DNA of 64,000 nt, taken from NCBI GenBank assembly GCA_013141055.1, contig JABFRS010000002.1, positions 310,001 through 374,000 on the forward strand. Reading direction: 5' to 3'. This DNA is from Cyclobacteriaceae bacterium. Lineage in GTDB: Bacteria > Bacteroidota > Bacteroidia > Cytophagales > Cyclobacteriaceae. This document shows, piece by piece, positions 45,108 to 55,247 of the stretch. The translations under genes and the position numbers were made by a program. Position 1 is the stretch's first letter, and each line of letters begins with the position of its first letter. The notes beneath the pieces are model-generated. The model was not told the origin of the DNA, ran no database searches, and worked only from the letters and a program-made list of their open reading frames with translations.

Positions 45108-45245
45108 GCGTGGCGGATGCACAAATAGAAAATAAAAGCTTTTACTTCTGATATTGGATTAACACGGATGCAGCTAAAGCTGCGGAAGCATAATCGAGAG
45201 CGTTTGATTTAGAAGATTAGCCAATAGCGATCGGGCAAAGCCAGT

Positions 45246-45382
45246 CCACGGTTTTAACCGTGGGTTATTAAATAATGTCAACATCTGTAAACCATTTCAA
45301 TGGTTTTCATCGCGCAAATTATAAACCATTAAAATGGTTGAGGGAAAATAAGAACGCCATGCCCCACGGTTAAAACCGTGGG
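45246..45382. repeat. Short relative of the 13.4-kb palindromic element
   Basis: CCACGGTTTTAACCGTGG (45246-45263) and CCCACGGTTAAAACCGTGGG (45363-45382) flank two AACCATT...AATGGTT stems. The whole forms a nested inverted repeat. The region 44974-45526 contains only such hairpins and no gene. Confidence 0.7.
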
Positions 45383-45526
45383 TTGAATAGCTCTGAATGA
45401 ATCAGCTTCGATGATCAACTTTGTATCCTGATGGTATATGTATTGTCTGCCGGATGGATCCTTTTAATTTGTACATCCGAAGCCCTGTAGCACTACGTAC
45501 GGCTACGCCACATTAAGTCATACTTA

Positions 45527-47944
45527 TCATTCACTCACTTCAACCTTCACCCCCAGATTATCACCCAGCAAAGAAAACTGCTCCACCCATTCTGCATTAA
45601 GCTCAGCATGGACCGGCTCTTTATGCTCGAGCGACATTTTAAAATAAAGGTTCTGGCTCAGGTAGAGATTTGGTTCAAGCTTGAACTTCTTTAATATCGG
45701 GAACAACCTGTTCAACCGCTGAATGCGTTTTAAGTTTTCACGTTCATTGCTCACGCGCTGAAGCTCTTTAAAGATACTCTCCCCTGCCAGGCGTTCAACA
45801 TTACCCGGATCTTCAATGCTCAGGCTCCATCGTGCAATCTCCCCTACAATTCTCTCCAGGTTCTTTACATTGATTCGCTCCGGCTGAAAACACTTCAGCA
45901 GATCTGCATTCAGAATATACTCGAACGTGGTCTTGTATGCATTTGGAATCGGAATGTCATTGTTGGATAATGCATTCACCAGTGGATAATCGCGGTTGTA
46001 GGTTCTGCGTAACGAACTCTCCAGATCTTCCATCCCTTCCTTGGCGATGGTATCCAGGATCTTTCGTTTCTCCTCTTTAAACAATGACCAGATCGAATAC
46101 TTCTCAGGACCAAAGTAAGTCTGCATAATGCTGATCACATCTCCCAACCTTCCATCTTCAAAAGCATCGACCATGCGGAATTGCATGCTGGCAAATTTAT
46201 CCAGTTCAATATCCAGCGAAAGGTTTCCAATGATATCATGCTTGCCAAGATAGATTACCGCAAATGCAAATCGTTTTTCCGATCGGGTTACCAGCGACTT
46301 CACTCTTGTGATTCCCAGTACCAGCTTTTGCTCACCGGCTTCCTTTTTTACGAAAATCTCATTGGTCGCCTGGTAGTTGAACAGCGGAAGGTTCTCCGGC
46401 TCTTCTTCAAAGATGGAAGACACCGCATAGTGCATTCCCACCCTGGATAAGTTTGTCTTCGAAGGCAGCACAAGCTTGCGATAAACATTGGCGCCGTTCT
46501 CATAAAGAAAAACATTGCTGGGAGCTTTCTCAAGACGAGCAAGGAATTCACCTTCGAGATCCTGATCTGTCAACTGCTTTGAAAGCTGAATCGCACGACA
46601 AGCATATTGAATAACTTGAACGGTTTCAATTCCTGATATCTCATCAAAGAACCATCCACAGCTGGTGTACATCAGCATGGCATGACGCTGCATCTCCATC
46701 AAGCGTAACGCCTTGTTGACATCTGCTTCAGGTAACGCCTGGTCTTTCATAAACCTTGCGACCTTATCCTCTGTCCTCTTTAATATGATCTTGATGTATT
46801 CATTGCGTGCTTCCCATGAATCACGGAATATCTTTTTCCCTTCTGTCTCGAATATCTGCGCAAGAGCATCCCGGAGCCAGTCAAGTGTTTCTCTCAACGG
46901 CTGTCTCCATGTCTGAGTATAGCCTGGCTTACCGGAATTACATCCGCAGTTGCTGCGCCATCGCTCGATACCATGCACACAGCTCCATGAACTATTCTCA
47001 ATGATCTGCGCCTCATAATCCGGTGGAAACTTTGCAATGAAGGATGCATAGTTAATAAGACTTACATCTTCCAGCTTATCAATGGAGTCCAGGCAGGAAG
47101 CAAGCGCCATGTCACCATGCTTGTGATGATGACCATAGGTTTCCCCGTCTGTTGCAATGTGAACAAGCTGCGGTGAAGTGCTTCCATTATCAAATGAACT
47201 TACCAGTCTGTCAGCGAAACCCTTTCCATCATACAGCAATCCATTGAAGGCAACACCCTGGGAAATATTTCCATCGTAAAAGAACAGCACAATACTTTTC
47301 CCGGAAGGAAGATTGCATCGATATGCTTTTTTGGTGTCGACGGTCTGGTCGTTGACATCCTGCCATGATTCGTCTCCTTTTTTCCGAATGGCTTTTGCCT
47401 GACGGGGAGCCAACACTGTAAAGATGATCCCCTGCTCTGCAAGAATTTCCAGTGACTCGGTATCTACTGCTGTCTCCGCCAGCCACATCCCTTCCGGCTT
47501 TCTTTTGAATCTTCTTTCAAAGTCGCGGATGCCCCAGATCACCTGCGTCTCTTTATCACGGCGGTTTGCCAACGGAAGGATCATGTGATTGAAGACCTGC
47601 GCCATCGCAGAACCATGACCGTCAAACTTCTCTATACTTTCCTTATCGGCATCCAGCACAGCCTTATAGGTATGCTTGTCGTACACTTCCATCCATGATA
47701 AAAGTGTCGGACCGAAATTGAAACTGATGCGCGAGTAATTGTTGCTGATGTTTTTAATAACACCGCCTACCTTATCCAGAATGCGCGATGCTGTATTGGG
47801 TGCGTAACACTCAGCGCTGATGCGTTCGTTCCAGTCGTGGTAAGGATGTGCACTATCCTGTATCTCTATGATCTCAAGCCAGGCGTTTTCACGGGGCGGC
47901 TGATAGAAGTGACCGTGGATGCAAATGAATTTATTCTCTGACAC
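45527..47944 (-). CDS. Glycoside hydrolase family 57 protein (GH57-DUF3536 type)
   Basis: 805 aa, cytoplasmic, of the type annotated as alpha-amylase/alpha-mannosidase. GH57 motifs in order: ICIHGHFYQPPRE (His-x-His at the start of the barrel), NFGPTLLSWMEV, EGMWLAETAVD with the likely catalytic Glu, and HIATDGETYGHHHKHGDMAL with the likely catalytic Asp. The C-terminal half is helical and would be DUF3536. Last gene of the alpha-glucan operon, 17 bases after glgB. It probably trims or rearranges intracellular alpha-glucan. Confidence 0.85.
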   Translation of the reverse strand: MSENKFICIHGHFYQPPRENAWLEIIEIQDSAHPYHDWNERISAECYAPNTASRILDKVGGVIKNISNNYSRISFNFGPTLLSWMEVYDKHTYKAVLDADKESIEKFDGHGSAMAQVFNHMILPLANRRDKETQVIWGIRDFERRFKRKPEGMWLAETAVDTESLEILAEQGIIFTVLAPRQAKAIRKKGDESWQDVNDQTVDTKKAYRCNLPSGKSIVLFFYDGNISQGVAFNGLLYDGKGFADRLVSSFDNGSTSPQLVHIATDGETYGHHHKHGDMALASCLDSIDKLEDVSLINYASFIAKFPPDYEAQIIENSSWSCVHGIERWRSNCGCNSGKPGYTQTWRQPLRETLDWLRDALAQIFETEGKKIFRDSWEARNEYIKIILKRTEDKVARFMKDQALPEADVNKALRLMEMQRHAMLMYTSCGWFFDEISGIETVQVIQYACRAIQLSKQLTDQDLEGEFLARLEKAPSNVFLYENGANVYRKLVLPSKTNLSRVGMHYAVSSIFEEEPENLPLFNYQATNEIFVKKEAGEQKLVLGITRVKSLVTRSEKRFAFAVIYLGKHDIIGNLSLDIELDKFASMQFRMVDAFEDGRLGDVISIMQTYFGPEKYSIWSLFKEEKRKILDTIAKEGMEDLESSLRRTYNRDYPLVNALSNNDIPIPNAYKTTFEYILNADLLKCFQPERINVKNLERIVGEIARWSLSIEDPGNVERLAGESIFKELQRVSNERENLKRIQRLNRLFPILKKFKLEPNLYLSQNLYFKMSLEHKEPVHAELNAEWVEQFSLLGDNLGVKVEVSE

Positions 47945-47961
47945 TTTATTATATGAATCTA

Positions 47962-49929
47962 TTAACTTCCAATTTCAAACTCTTTTACCTCTTCGTGTAA
48001 TTTCAATACAGAAAGTCCCAACGGAGGCAGGGTCATCGTTACAGAATAATCCTTGCCATGAAATTTGACAGGAGAAGTATTCATGAGAGACTGATTGAGC
48101 AATCCGCTTCCACCATACTTCATGTCGTCGGAATTGAATATCTCTTTCCAGGATCCGCGTGTTGGCACTCCTACTCTGTAAGAATTACGTGGTGCAGGTG
48201 TAAAGTTACAGATCATCACCAGCGTATCCTCCGGATGCTCGCCTTTACGCATGAAGATGATCACGCTGTTCTCACGATCACCATAGTCAACCCACTCGAA
48301 GCCGGTATGTTCAAACGCATAGCGATACATGGCAGGTTCTGACTTATATAAATGATTCAGGTCCTGGATCACTTTCATGACGCCTTTATGATAGCCATTC
48401 TCTGTTAAATGCCAGTCGAGACTGCGGTCGTGATTCCACTCGGCGGTCTGACCGAACTCTGCTCCCATGAAAAGTAATTTCGTTCCAGGGTGTGCATACA
48501 TGTAGGAGTACAACAGGCGAAGGTTGGCAAACTTGTTCCACTCGTCACCGGGCATTCTGCCGATCAATGATCCTTTTCCATGCACCACTTCATCATGCGA
48601 AAGCGGAAGCATAAAGTTTTCCGTAAAGGCATACATGACACTGAAGGTGATGTCGTTCTGATGATACTTGCGATGGATCGGATCGTTCTTGAAATAACGG
48701 AGCGTATCGTGCATCCATCCCATCATCCACTTCTGTCCGAAGCCAAGTCCACCCAAATAGGTAGGCTTTGAAACACCCGGCCATGCGGTAGATTCTTCTG
48801 CGATAGAAACTGTATCAGGATATTGTCCATATACGGTTTCATTGAACTCCTTTAAGAATACGATGGCTTCAATATTTTCATTCCCGCCATATTCATTGGG
48901 TATCCACTCTCCTGCTTTGCGCGAATAGTCGAGATAAAGCATGGAAGCCACGGCATCAACACGAAGTCCGTCGATGTGAAATCTCTCCAGCCAGAACATT
49001 GCATTGCTTATTAAAAAAGATCTTACTTCCGGGCGACCGTAATTATAAATGTAGCTGCTCCAGTCGGGATGAAATCCTTTACGCGGATCGGCATGTTCAA
49101 AGAGATGAGTTCCATCAAACTTAAAGAGGCCGTGTGCATCTCCGGGAAAATGAGAAGGAACCCAATCGAGGATCACACCTATTTCTGCGGCGTGGAATGC
49201 ATCGACGAGGAACATAAAATCTTCCGGTGTACCAAATCGGCTGGTAGGTGCGAAATAGCCGGTCAGCTGATAACCCCATGATCCAAAAAACGGATGCTCC
49301 ATCACGGGTAAAAATTCCACGTGCGTGAAGCCCATCTCTTTAACATAGTCAACCATCTCTACTGCAAGCTCACGGTAGGAAAGAGAACGGTTGCCGTCTT
49401 CGGGCTTACGTCGCCAGCTTCCCATGTGAACTTCATATACAGAGTATGGTTTCGCTTTACCAGTTTGTTTCTTGCGTTCATCAAGCCAATGCTTGTCTTT
49501 CCAATCGTGCTCTGCCTCCCATACAATGGAAGCAGTCTTGGGTGCTACTTCAGCAAATGTTGCAAACGGATCTGCCTTCTCCAGATATTCTCCTGAGTTG
49601 GAATGAATGGCAAACTTGTAAGCCTCACCTTTATGAACGTCAGCAAAGAATCCTTCCCATATTCCGGATTCATCCCAACGAGGATTCAGCTTACTGGCAC
49701 CATCATTCCATTGATTGAAATTTCCAATAGCAGAAACGGCTTTAGCATTAGGTGCCCAGACAGCAAAGTATGTCCCTGTTTTTCCTTTGAACTCAGCCGC
49801 GTGTGCTCCAAGCTTTTCATAAAGCTTGAAATGCTTTCCGGATTTGAATAAATGAATATCAAAATCTGTCAGGAGGCTAAAACTTTCTCCGCTGGTGGAA
49901 GTCCGTTTTCCGGTAGCTTTTTTACCCAT
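47962..49929 (-). CDS. glgB: 1,4-alpha-glucan branching enzyme
   Basis: GH13 enzyme (655 aa) that adds alpha-1,6 branches to glycogen. Domains: CBM48 near 40-130 ([20 protein letters not shown]), the catalytic barrel with [24 protein letters not shown] (nucleophile Asp), [12 protein letters not shown] (acid/base Glu) and [14 protein letters not shown] (third Asp), then an all-beta C-terminal domain. All catalytic residues are intact. Sits between the TreS-maltokinase fusion and GH57 in the operon, as expected for glycogen made by GlgE. Confidence 0.96.
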   Translation of the reverse strand: MGKKATGKRTSTSGESFSLLTDFDIHLFKSGKHFKLYEKLGAHAAEFKGKTGTYFAVWAPNAKAVSAIGNFNQWNDGASKLNPRWDESGIWEGFFADVHKGEAYKFAIHSNSGEYLEKADPFATFAEVAPKTASIVWEAEHDWKDKHWLDERKKQTGKAKPYSVYEVHMGSWRRKPEDGNRSLSYRELAVEMVDYVKEMGFTHVEFLPVMEHPFFGSWGYQLTGYFAPTSRFGTPEDFMFLVDAFHAAEIGVILDWVPSHFPGDAHGLFKFDGTHLFEHADPRKGFHPDWSSYIYNYGRPEVRSFLISNAMFWLERFHIDGLRVDAVASMLYLDYSRKAGEWIPNEYGGNENIEAIVFLKEFNETVYGQYPDTVSIAEESTAWPGVSKPTYLGGLGFGQKWMMGWMHDTLRYFKNDPIHRKYHQNDITFSVMYAFTENFMLPLSHDEVVHGKGSLIGRMPGDEWNKFANLRLLYSYMYAHPGTKLLFMGAEFGQTAEWNHDRSLDWHLTENGYHKGVMKVIQDLNHLYKSEPAMYRYAFEHTGFEWVDYGDRENSVIIFMRKGEHPEDTLVMICNFTPAPRNSYRVGVPTRGSWKEIFNSDDMKYGGSGLLNQSLMNTSPVKFHGKDYSVTMTLPPLGLSVLKLHEEVKEFEIGS

Positions 49930-49953
49930 GGTTCTGTTGGTTAATGTGGTCCG

Positions 49954-52900
49954 CTACTTGCGATTGCTGGTTTTCTTTTTCTCTTTATCCTGTAAATAAC
50001 GATTCACCTGGTATTCAATTCCTCTCAATGGAATTACCGTCCAGTCAGGTCGGCCATTCAATTCATAGCCAAGTTCATATACTGCCTTCTCGATGAGATA
50101 AGTCCGGATGAGCACATCGTCTTCATAAGGAAGCTCTGTTCCCAATCCCATCTTCTCCATGTATGCACCGAGATAGAATCGTCCGACATAATGCTGCCAT
50201 TGTTCTGCCCACGATTCGAGGAATTCAAGATCCTGTTCACGGTAGTTTTCATTCAATAATATCTTTCCAAACGCTGCGTAGTGGAATGACCGCATCATCC
50301 CTGCAACATCTTTATATGGACTCTTCTTCAATCTTCTTTCGCTGAAGCTGAATCCGGGCTCACCTTCAAAATCGATAATGATAAAGTCCTTCCCGGTAAA
50401 CAATACCTGACCGAGGTGATAGTCCCCATGAATACGGGTCTTGATTCCGTTGATTCGAATCTGATAGATCTCGCTGAAGCATTCAAGAATAGTATCCTCC
50501 ATTCCTAAAACGCGCTGTGCAAGTTCCTGTGTTTCTGCGTTCAGCTTGCTCATTGATTGCCGCAGCATCTTGAATCGGTCTTTCAATAACTTTCTCAAAG
50601 ATGAATAGAGTGATCGCTGGTAGTTGCTGGTAAAATACTCAGGTGCAAAGGCAGGATTCGATGTGTCGGATGCGAGAGCGAGGTGCATCTCAGCAGTACG
50701 CTGACCGAGACGAACCACGCGTTCATAGAATCCACGGCCGATAAATTCCTGAAGCAATTCCGGAGCTTCTTCAAATGTAATAGCAGGTTTGTTGATAAGC
50801 TTTGGAAGCTTTTCCTTTTTAGCTTTCGCCATGACGCGCTCATAGAAACGACCGACAGAGTCGATTGTCATGTTCCAGGCATCTCCCTGGTTGTCAACTT
50901 TCTCTTGCAGCAATCCAAAGACGATGGTCTTTCCCTCATCGTCGCGGTATTCAACACTTCCTGAATACTTAGGACTGTTCCTGAAGTTTGTGTTTTCAGA
51001 AAGGAATCTTGCTATCTCAAGATCAGGATTGATCTCCTTTTCAATCTTCCGATAGAACTTAAAGAAATACTGATCATTATAAAGGATGGCAGTATTGCTG
51101 GAGTCCACTTTAAGAACCTTTGACTCAACTGTATCCAGTTTGATCTTTGAGAATACGCTGGCATTGAACTCGAGTACGCCCTCTCCGTCTTTTACACGCT
51201 GTTCCTTTGCCATGCTGGAGAAAAGGAAATCCCGGAATACCCGATCGTAACTGCTGTCCAGTATAAATCCTGTTTTGTTTTGTATCTCCGCGCGACACAC
51301 TACACTCTGAGCTGTGTACTCAATTCGCTCCAGCAGCACTTCTGATGGAACAAATACCATAGGAAGAAAATAGAACTCAGGCAGTCGCTGAACATAGTGA
51401 ACTTCTATGATCGTCATGTAATGCGTTGTTCCTTCTACCTTTAAAGGAACTACTTTATGAATACTCATCTTGCTGATGATCTTGGCTTTACCGCCAAACC
51501 ACCGGCACTTCTTCATGAAGGGCTGTAAGATCTTTCTTTCAAACGTGCGGATCTCATCATAGTGATTAAACACTTTCTCCCATGATGAATCCGTTTTAAA
51601 CAATTGAAGCTCTGCATGGGTACCCGGCAATTCTTTCTTCTCCTGGTCATCCACCTGGAACCAGAAATATCCGTACGGGCCGATGGTGATAGAATAGTCT
51701 CCATCTCCGACGCCCATAAATCTGTTCTGACTAAATGCTTCTGTGATATCACAGTCCTTGAACTCAGCAAGGTTAAGGGTAGTCGCTTGTGAAAATTGTG
51801 AAAGATTGGCTACGACAATGATCCGTTGTTTGTCCAGGCTGCGCACAAAGCACAATACCTTTGCATTGGAACTTTCAATAAACTTCAGGTCACCACTTCC
51901 GAATACATGGAGACGTTTGCGCATGGCAATAACATTCTTCACCCACCAGTTGAGCGATGAGAAGTTCTCTTCCTGTGTGGAAACGTTTACAGACTCATAA
52001 CGATAGGCCGGATCGGAAATGATCGGCAGATAAAGCTTCTGAGGATTGGCGGTGGAGAATCCTGCATTGAGATTCATATTCCACTGCATGGGAGTACGGA
52101 TACCAAAGCGATCGCCGAGATAAACGTTATCCCCCATTCCTATCTCATCTCCATAATATAATACCGGTGTTCCGGGAAGGGAGAACAGGATCGTGTACAA
52201 TAGTTCAATCTTCCGTCGGTCGTTGTTCAATAACGGGGCAAGTCTTCTGCGAATACCTATGTTGTGCTTGGTATCCGGATCATTTGCATACGCCTTGAAC
52301 AGATAATCTTTTTCTTCTTCGGTGACCATCTCCAATCCGATCTCATCATGGTTTCTCAGGAACAACGCCCACTGACAATTCGGTGGTGTCGCCGGAGTCT
52401 GCTCCATGATATCAATGATCGGATAGCTATCTTCTGTCCGCAATGCCAGGAACAATCGCGGCATCAGCGGGTAATTAAAATTCATGTGACATTCCTGTCC
52501 ATCTCCAAAGTAGGAAGCTGCATCTTCAGGCCAGAGGTTTGCTTCAGCAATCAGAATTCTGTCTTTATATTCTTTATCAATATGAGCACGGAGTCTTTTC
52601 AGAAAGTCATGCGTCTGTGGAAGATTTTCACTGCTGGTTCCTTCCTCTTCAAAAAGAAAAGAAACAGATGGAAGACGGAATCCATCTACCCCCAGCTTTA
52701 GCCAGAAGTCGGCAGTCTTGATCATTTCAAGCTGAACTTCCGAATTATCATAATTCAATTCAGGCTGGTAATGATTGAACCGATGCCAGTAATATGATTT
52801 TGCTTCATGATCCCATGTCCAGTTCGATGCTTCCTGACTTGCAAACATGACACGGGCCTCTTCGTATTTTTCGGGAGTATCACTCCACACGTAATAATCC

Positions 52901-53301
52901 TTATAACGGGAGCCTGCTCTTGCTTTGCGTGATTTCTGAAACCATGGATGCTGATCGGAAGTATGGTTAAGCACCAACTCAGTAATGACGCGCAGTCCTC
53001 TGCGATGTGCTTCTTTCAGAAAAAGCTTGAAGTCGGCAAGGGTTCCACAATCAGAATGAATATCACAATGTTCTGTAACATCAAAACCATCATCTTTTAA
53101 TGGCGACGGGTAAAATGGCAATAACCAAAGCGTGTTGACACCAAGGTCTTCGATGTAATCAAGCTTTTGCAGTAAACCCTGAAAATCTCCAATGCCATCT
53201 CCGTTGCTGTCAAAGAACGAGCGGACACTCAGCTCGTAAAAGACAGCGTCTTTAAACCAGAGAGGATCATTTTTAGATTGCGCAGCCATAGGTATGATCA
53301 C
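49954..53301 (-). CDS. Trehalose synthase-maltokinase fusion with degenerate TreS active site
   Basis: 1115 aa from GTG 53301 (4-base overlap with glgE; ATG 53289 also possible). Residues 1-550 are a GH13 TreS domain (DPLWFKDAVFYELSVRSFFD, then NGDGIGDF). Residues ~590-1110 are a Pep2-type maltokinase with CRWFGGKAK, RIHGDYHLGQVLFTGKDFII, and DFEGEPGFSFSERRLKKSPY. In TreS the nucleophile motif 'GFRLDAV' reads GFRLPSV: Pro211, codon 52669-52671. Region I reads ELVLNH (Glu108) instead of D...NH. The acid/base Glu (IAEANLWPED) and RNHDE are kept. The kinase half looks intact, so this may be a maltokinase with a TreS scaffold. Confidence 0.88.
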   Translation of the reverse strand: MIIPMAAQSKNDPLWFKDAVFYELSVRSFFDSNGDGIGDFQGLLQKLDYIEDLGVNTLWLLPFYPSPLKDDGFDVTEHCDIHSDCGTLADFKLFLKEAHRRGLRVITELVLNHTSDQHPWFQKSRKARAGSRYKDYYVWSDTPEKYEEARVMFASQEASNWTWDHEAKSYYWHRFNHYQPELNYDNSEVQLEMIKTADFWLKLGVDGFRLPSVSFLFEEEGTSSENLPQTHDFLKRLRAHIDKEYKDRILIAEANLWPEDAASYFGDGQECHMNFNYPLMPRLFLALRTEDSYPIIDIMEQTPATPPNCQWALFLRNHDEIGLEMVTEEEKDYLFKAYANDPDTKHNIGIRRRLAPLLNNDRRKIELLYTILFSLPGTPVLYYGDEIGMGDNVYLGDRFGIRTPMQWNMNLNAGFSTANPQKLYLPIISDPAYRYESVNVSTQEENFSSLNWWVKNVIAMRKRLHVFGSGDLKFIESSNAKVLCFVRSLDKQRIIVVANLSQFSQATTLNLAEFKDCDITEAFSQNRFMGVGDGDYSITIGPYGYFWFQVDDQEKKELPGTHAELQLFKTDSSWEKVFNHYDEIRTFERKILQPFMKKCRWFGGKAKIISKMSIHKVVPLKVEGTTHYMTIIEVHYVQRLPEFYFLPMVFVPSEVLLERIEYTAQSVVCRAEIQNKTGFILDSSYDRVFRDFLFSSMAKEQRVKDGEGVLEFNASVFSKIKLDTVESKVLKVDSSNTAILYNDQYFFKFYRKIEKEINPDLEIARFLSENTNFRNSPKYSGSVEYRDDEGKTIVFGLLQEKVDNQGDAWNMTIDSVGRFYERVMAKAKKEKLPKLINKPAITFEEAPELLQEFIGRGFYERVVRLGQRTAEMHLALASDTSNPAFAPEYFTSNYQRSLYSSLRKLLKDRFKMLRQSMSKLNAETQELAQRVLGMEDTILECFSEIYQIRINGIKTRIHGDYHLGQVLFTGKDFIIIDFEGEPGFSFSERRLKKSPYKDVAGMMRSFHYAAFGKILLNENYREQDLEFLESWAEQWQHYVGRFYLGAYMEKMGLGTELPYEDDVLIRTYLIEKAVYELGYELNGRPDWTVIPLRGIEYQVNRYLQDKEKKKTSNRK

Positions 53302-55244
53302 ATTTGAGATTCACGTACATCCAATTTAAATAGATGGAACGGCATTTTATTAGGCTCCAGCTCAACGTAGTTCCAGTCCTGCGTCCAGGTGTATTGTTCA
53401 TCTGTAATAATGTCCTGAAGTTTGATATTCAGCTTCGGCCCCATCTTCAGCTTATCCTTGGGCAACTGAAGATATCCGGATTGCTTTCCATGCGGATCCA
53501 GGTTCACTACCATTAACACTATGTTCGACAGATCATCGGTTGTTTTCAGGAATGCAATGAGATTCGGATTCTCTATGCTGCAGAAGGTCATGTTCCAGGT
53601 AGACTGTAATGCAGGATTTTCTCTTCTTGCTTTGTTTAATAAAGTAATGATATCCGTCATGCGGTTGGTCTTTCGCCAATCGTACGATTTGATCTCAAAT
53701 TTTTCAGAATTAAAATATTCTTCACGACCGTCGATGGGGGTATTTTCATAAAACTCATAAGGCGGTCCATACAATCCATAGCTTGATGAGAGCGTAGCGG
53801 CAAGAGCGATCCGTATAATGAAAATGTTCTCACCCTGGTGCTGTAAATGGAATGGAAGAATGTCGGGAGTATTCGGCCAGAAGTTAGGGCGGAAATAATT
53901 TCTTGACGGACCGTTTACAAGTTCCGTCATGTATTCCGTGATCTCCTGCTTGTTGACGCGCCAGGTGAAATAAGTATACGACTGGGTGAATCCTACCTTT
54001 GCCAATGACGACATGATCTTCGGTCGGGTGAAGGCTTCGGCAAGGAAGATAATATCTGAATGTTCTTTGTTGATCTCAGCAATCACCCATTCCCAGAAAG
54101 GAATTGGTTTGGTATGAGGATTATCAACACGGAATATCTTCACTCCTGCTTCGATCCAGAATACGATCACAGATTTCAATTCATTCCAGAGTTCACTCCA
54201 TTGCTCTGTTTCAAAATTAAAGGGATAGATATCCTGATACTTTTTCGGAGGGTTCTCAGCATATTGAATGGTACCATCGGGTCTCTGCTTAAACCATTCA
54301 GGATGCTCTTTTACATAAGGATGATCAGGAGCACACTGAAACGCAACATCCAACGCAATGTCGATCTTGTGCTTCTTTGCTTCTGCGATAAGTTTCTTAT
54401 AGTCTTCCAGCGTACCAAGTTCTTTGTGAACTGCTTTGTGACCACCTTCATCACTTCCGATTGCCCATGGAGAACCAGGCTCTCCCGCAGATGATTTAAC
54501 GTTATTGTTCTTTCCCTTGCGATTAACTTTTCCAATAGGATGAATGGGCGGCAGATATAAGACATCAAAGTTCATGGCCGCGATACGCGGAAGCAACTTG
54601 ATAGTGTCCTGAAATGTTCCATGCTTGCCCGCCTGCAATGAACTTGAGCGTGGAAATAATTCATACCACGTGCTGTACAATGCTTTGGTGTGCTCAACAT
54701 GAACCTCAAGCTCTTTGCTGTAAAGAGTTTCATGCTGGCGCAAGGGTCTTTCATGAACGATTTTTGCAAAGTCTTCGCTTAAAACAGTGGCAATGGCCTG
54801 TGATTGATTTGCTTTGTCTTCCAGTTTCTTTGCAACGGCAATGATCTTTGCATCTCCCTTTGCAACAGCATGGAGGTATTCAGCACCTTCCATGAGCTCG
54901 ACGGTTACATCTACTTTTGCTGCAGCTTTCTTTTTGAATCCATCATACCATGTATCGAAGTGATCGATCCAAGCACGAATGGTGAAGTAATAAGAACCTT
55001 TCTCAGTGGTTAAGAAAGATGCCGACCAGATATCATTGACGGCAGATTGCATTTCAAGAACCTTCCATTCCGCTTTCTTACCAAATTTATAGAGCAGCTC
55101 TGCGCGAATGTGATCATGACCATCACCGAAGATATCTGCAATAACATCTACGCGTTCGCCGATGGTACGCTTGGCGGGGTATAACCCTGCATCAACCTGT
55201 GGCTGAACATTTTCAATTATAACTCTGAGTTTTCCGTCAGTCAT
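53298..55244 (-). CDS. glgE: Alpha-1,4-glucan:maltose-1-phosphate maltosyltransferase
   Basis: 648 aa GH13 enzyme that transfers maltose from maltose-1-phosphate to growing alpha-glucan. N-terminal beta domain (VDAGLYPAKRTIGERVDVIA), helical insert, then the catalytic barrel: DVLYLPPIHPIGKVNRKGKN, DVAFQCAPDHPYVKEHPEWF, FRVDNPHTKPIPFWEWVI (nucleophile Asp), FLAEAFTRPKIMSSLAKVGF (acid/base Glu), and YGLYGPPYEFYEN. All GlgE-specific motifs are intact. The 4-base overlap with the TreS-maltokinase gene couples it to its substrate supplier. Confidence 0.96.
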   Translation of the reverse strand: MTDGKLRVIIENVQPQVDAGLYPAKRTIGERVDVIADIFGDGHDHIRAELLYKFGKKAEWKVLEMQSAVNDIWSASFLTTEKGSYYFTIRAWIDHFDTWYDGFKKKAAAKVDVTVELMEGAEYLHAVAKGDAKIIAVAKKLEDKANQSQAIATVLSEDFAKIVHERPLRQHETLYSKELEVHVEHTKALYSTWYELFPRSSSLQAGKHGTFQDTIKLLPRIAAMNFDVLYLPPIHPIGKVNRKGKNNNVKSSAGEPGSPWAIGSDEGGHKAVHKELGTLEDYKKLIAEAKKHKIDIALDVAFQCAPDHPYVKEHPEWFKQRPDGTIQYAENPPKKYQDIYPFNFETEQWSELWNELKSVIVFWIEAGVKIFRVDNPHTKPIPFWEWVIAEINKEHSDIIFLAEAFTRPKIMSSLAKVGFTQSYTYFTWRVNKQEITEYMTELVNGPSRNYFRPNFWPNTPDILPFHLQHQGENIFIIRIALAATLSSSYGLYGPPYEFYENTPIDGREEYFNSEKFEIKSYDWRKTNRMTDIITLLNKARRENPALQSTWNMTFCSIENPNLIAFLKTTDDLSNIVLMVVNLDPHGKQSGYLQLPKDKLKMGPKLNIKLQDIITDEQYTWTQDWNYVELEPNKMPFHLFKLDVRESQM

Positions 55245-55247
55245 TCA

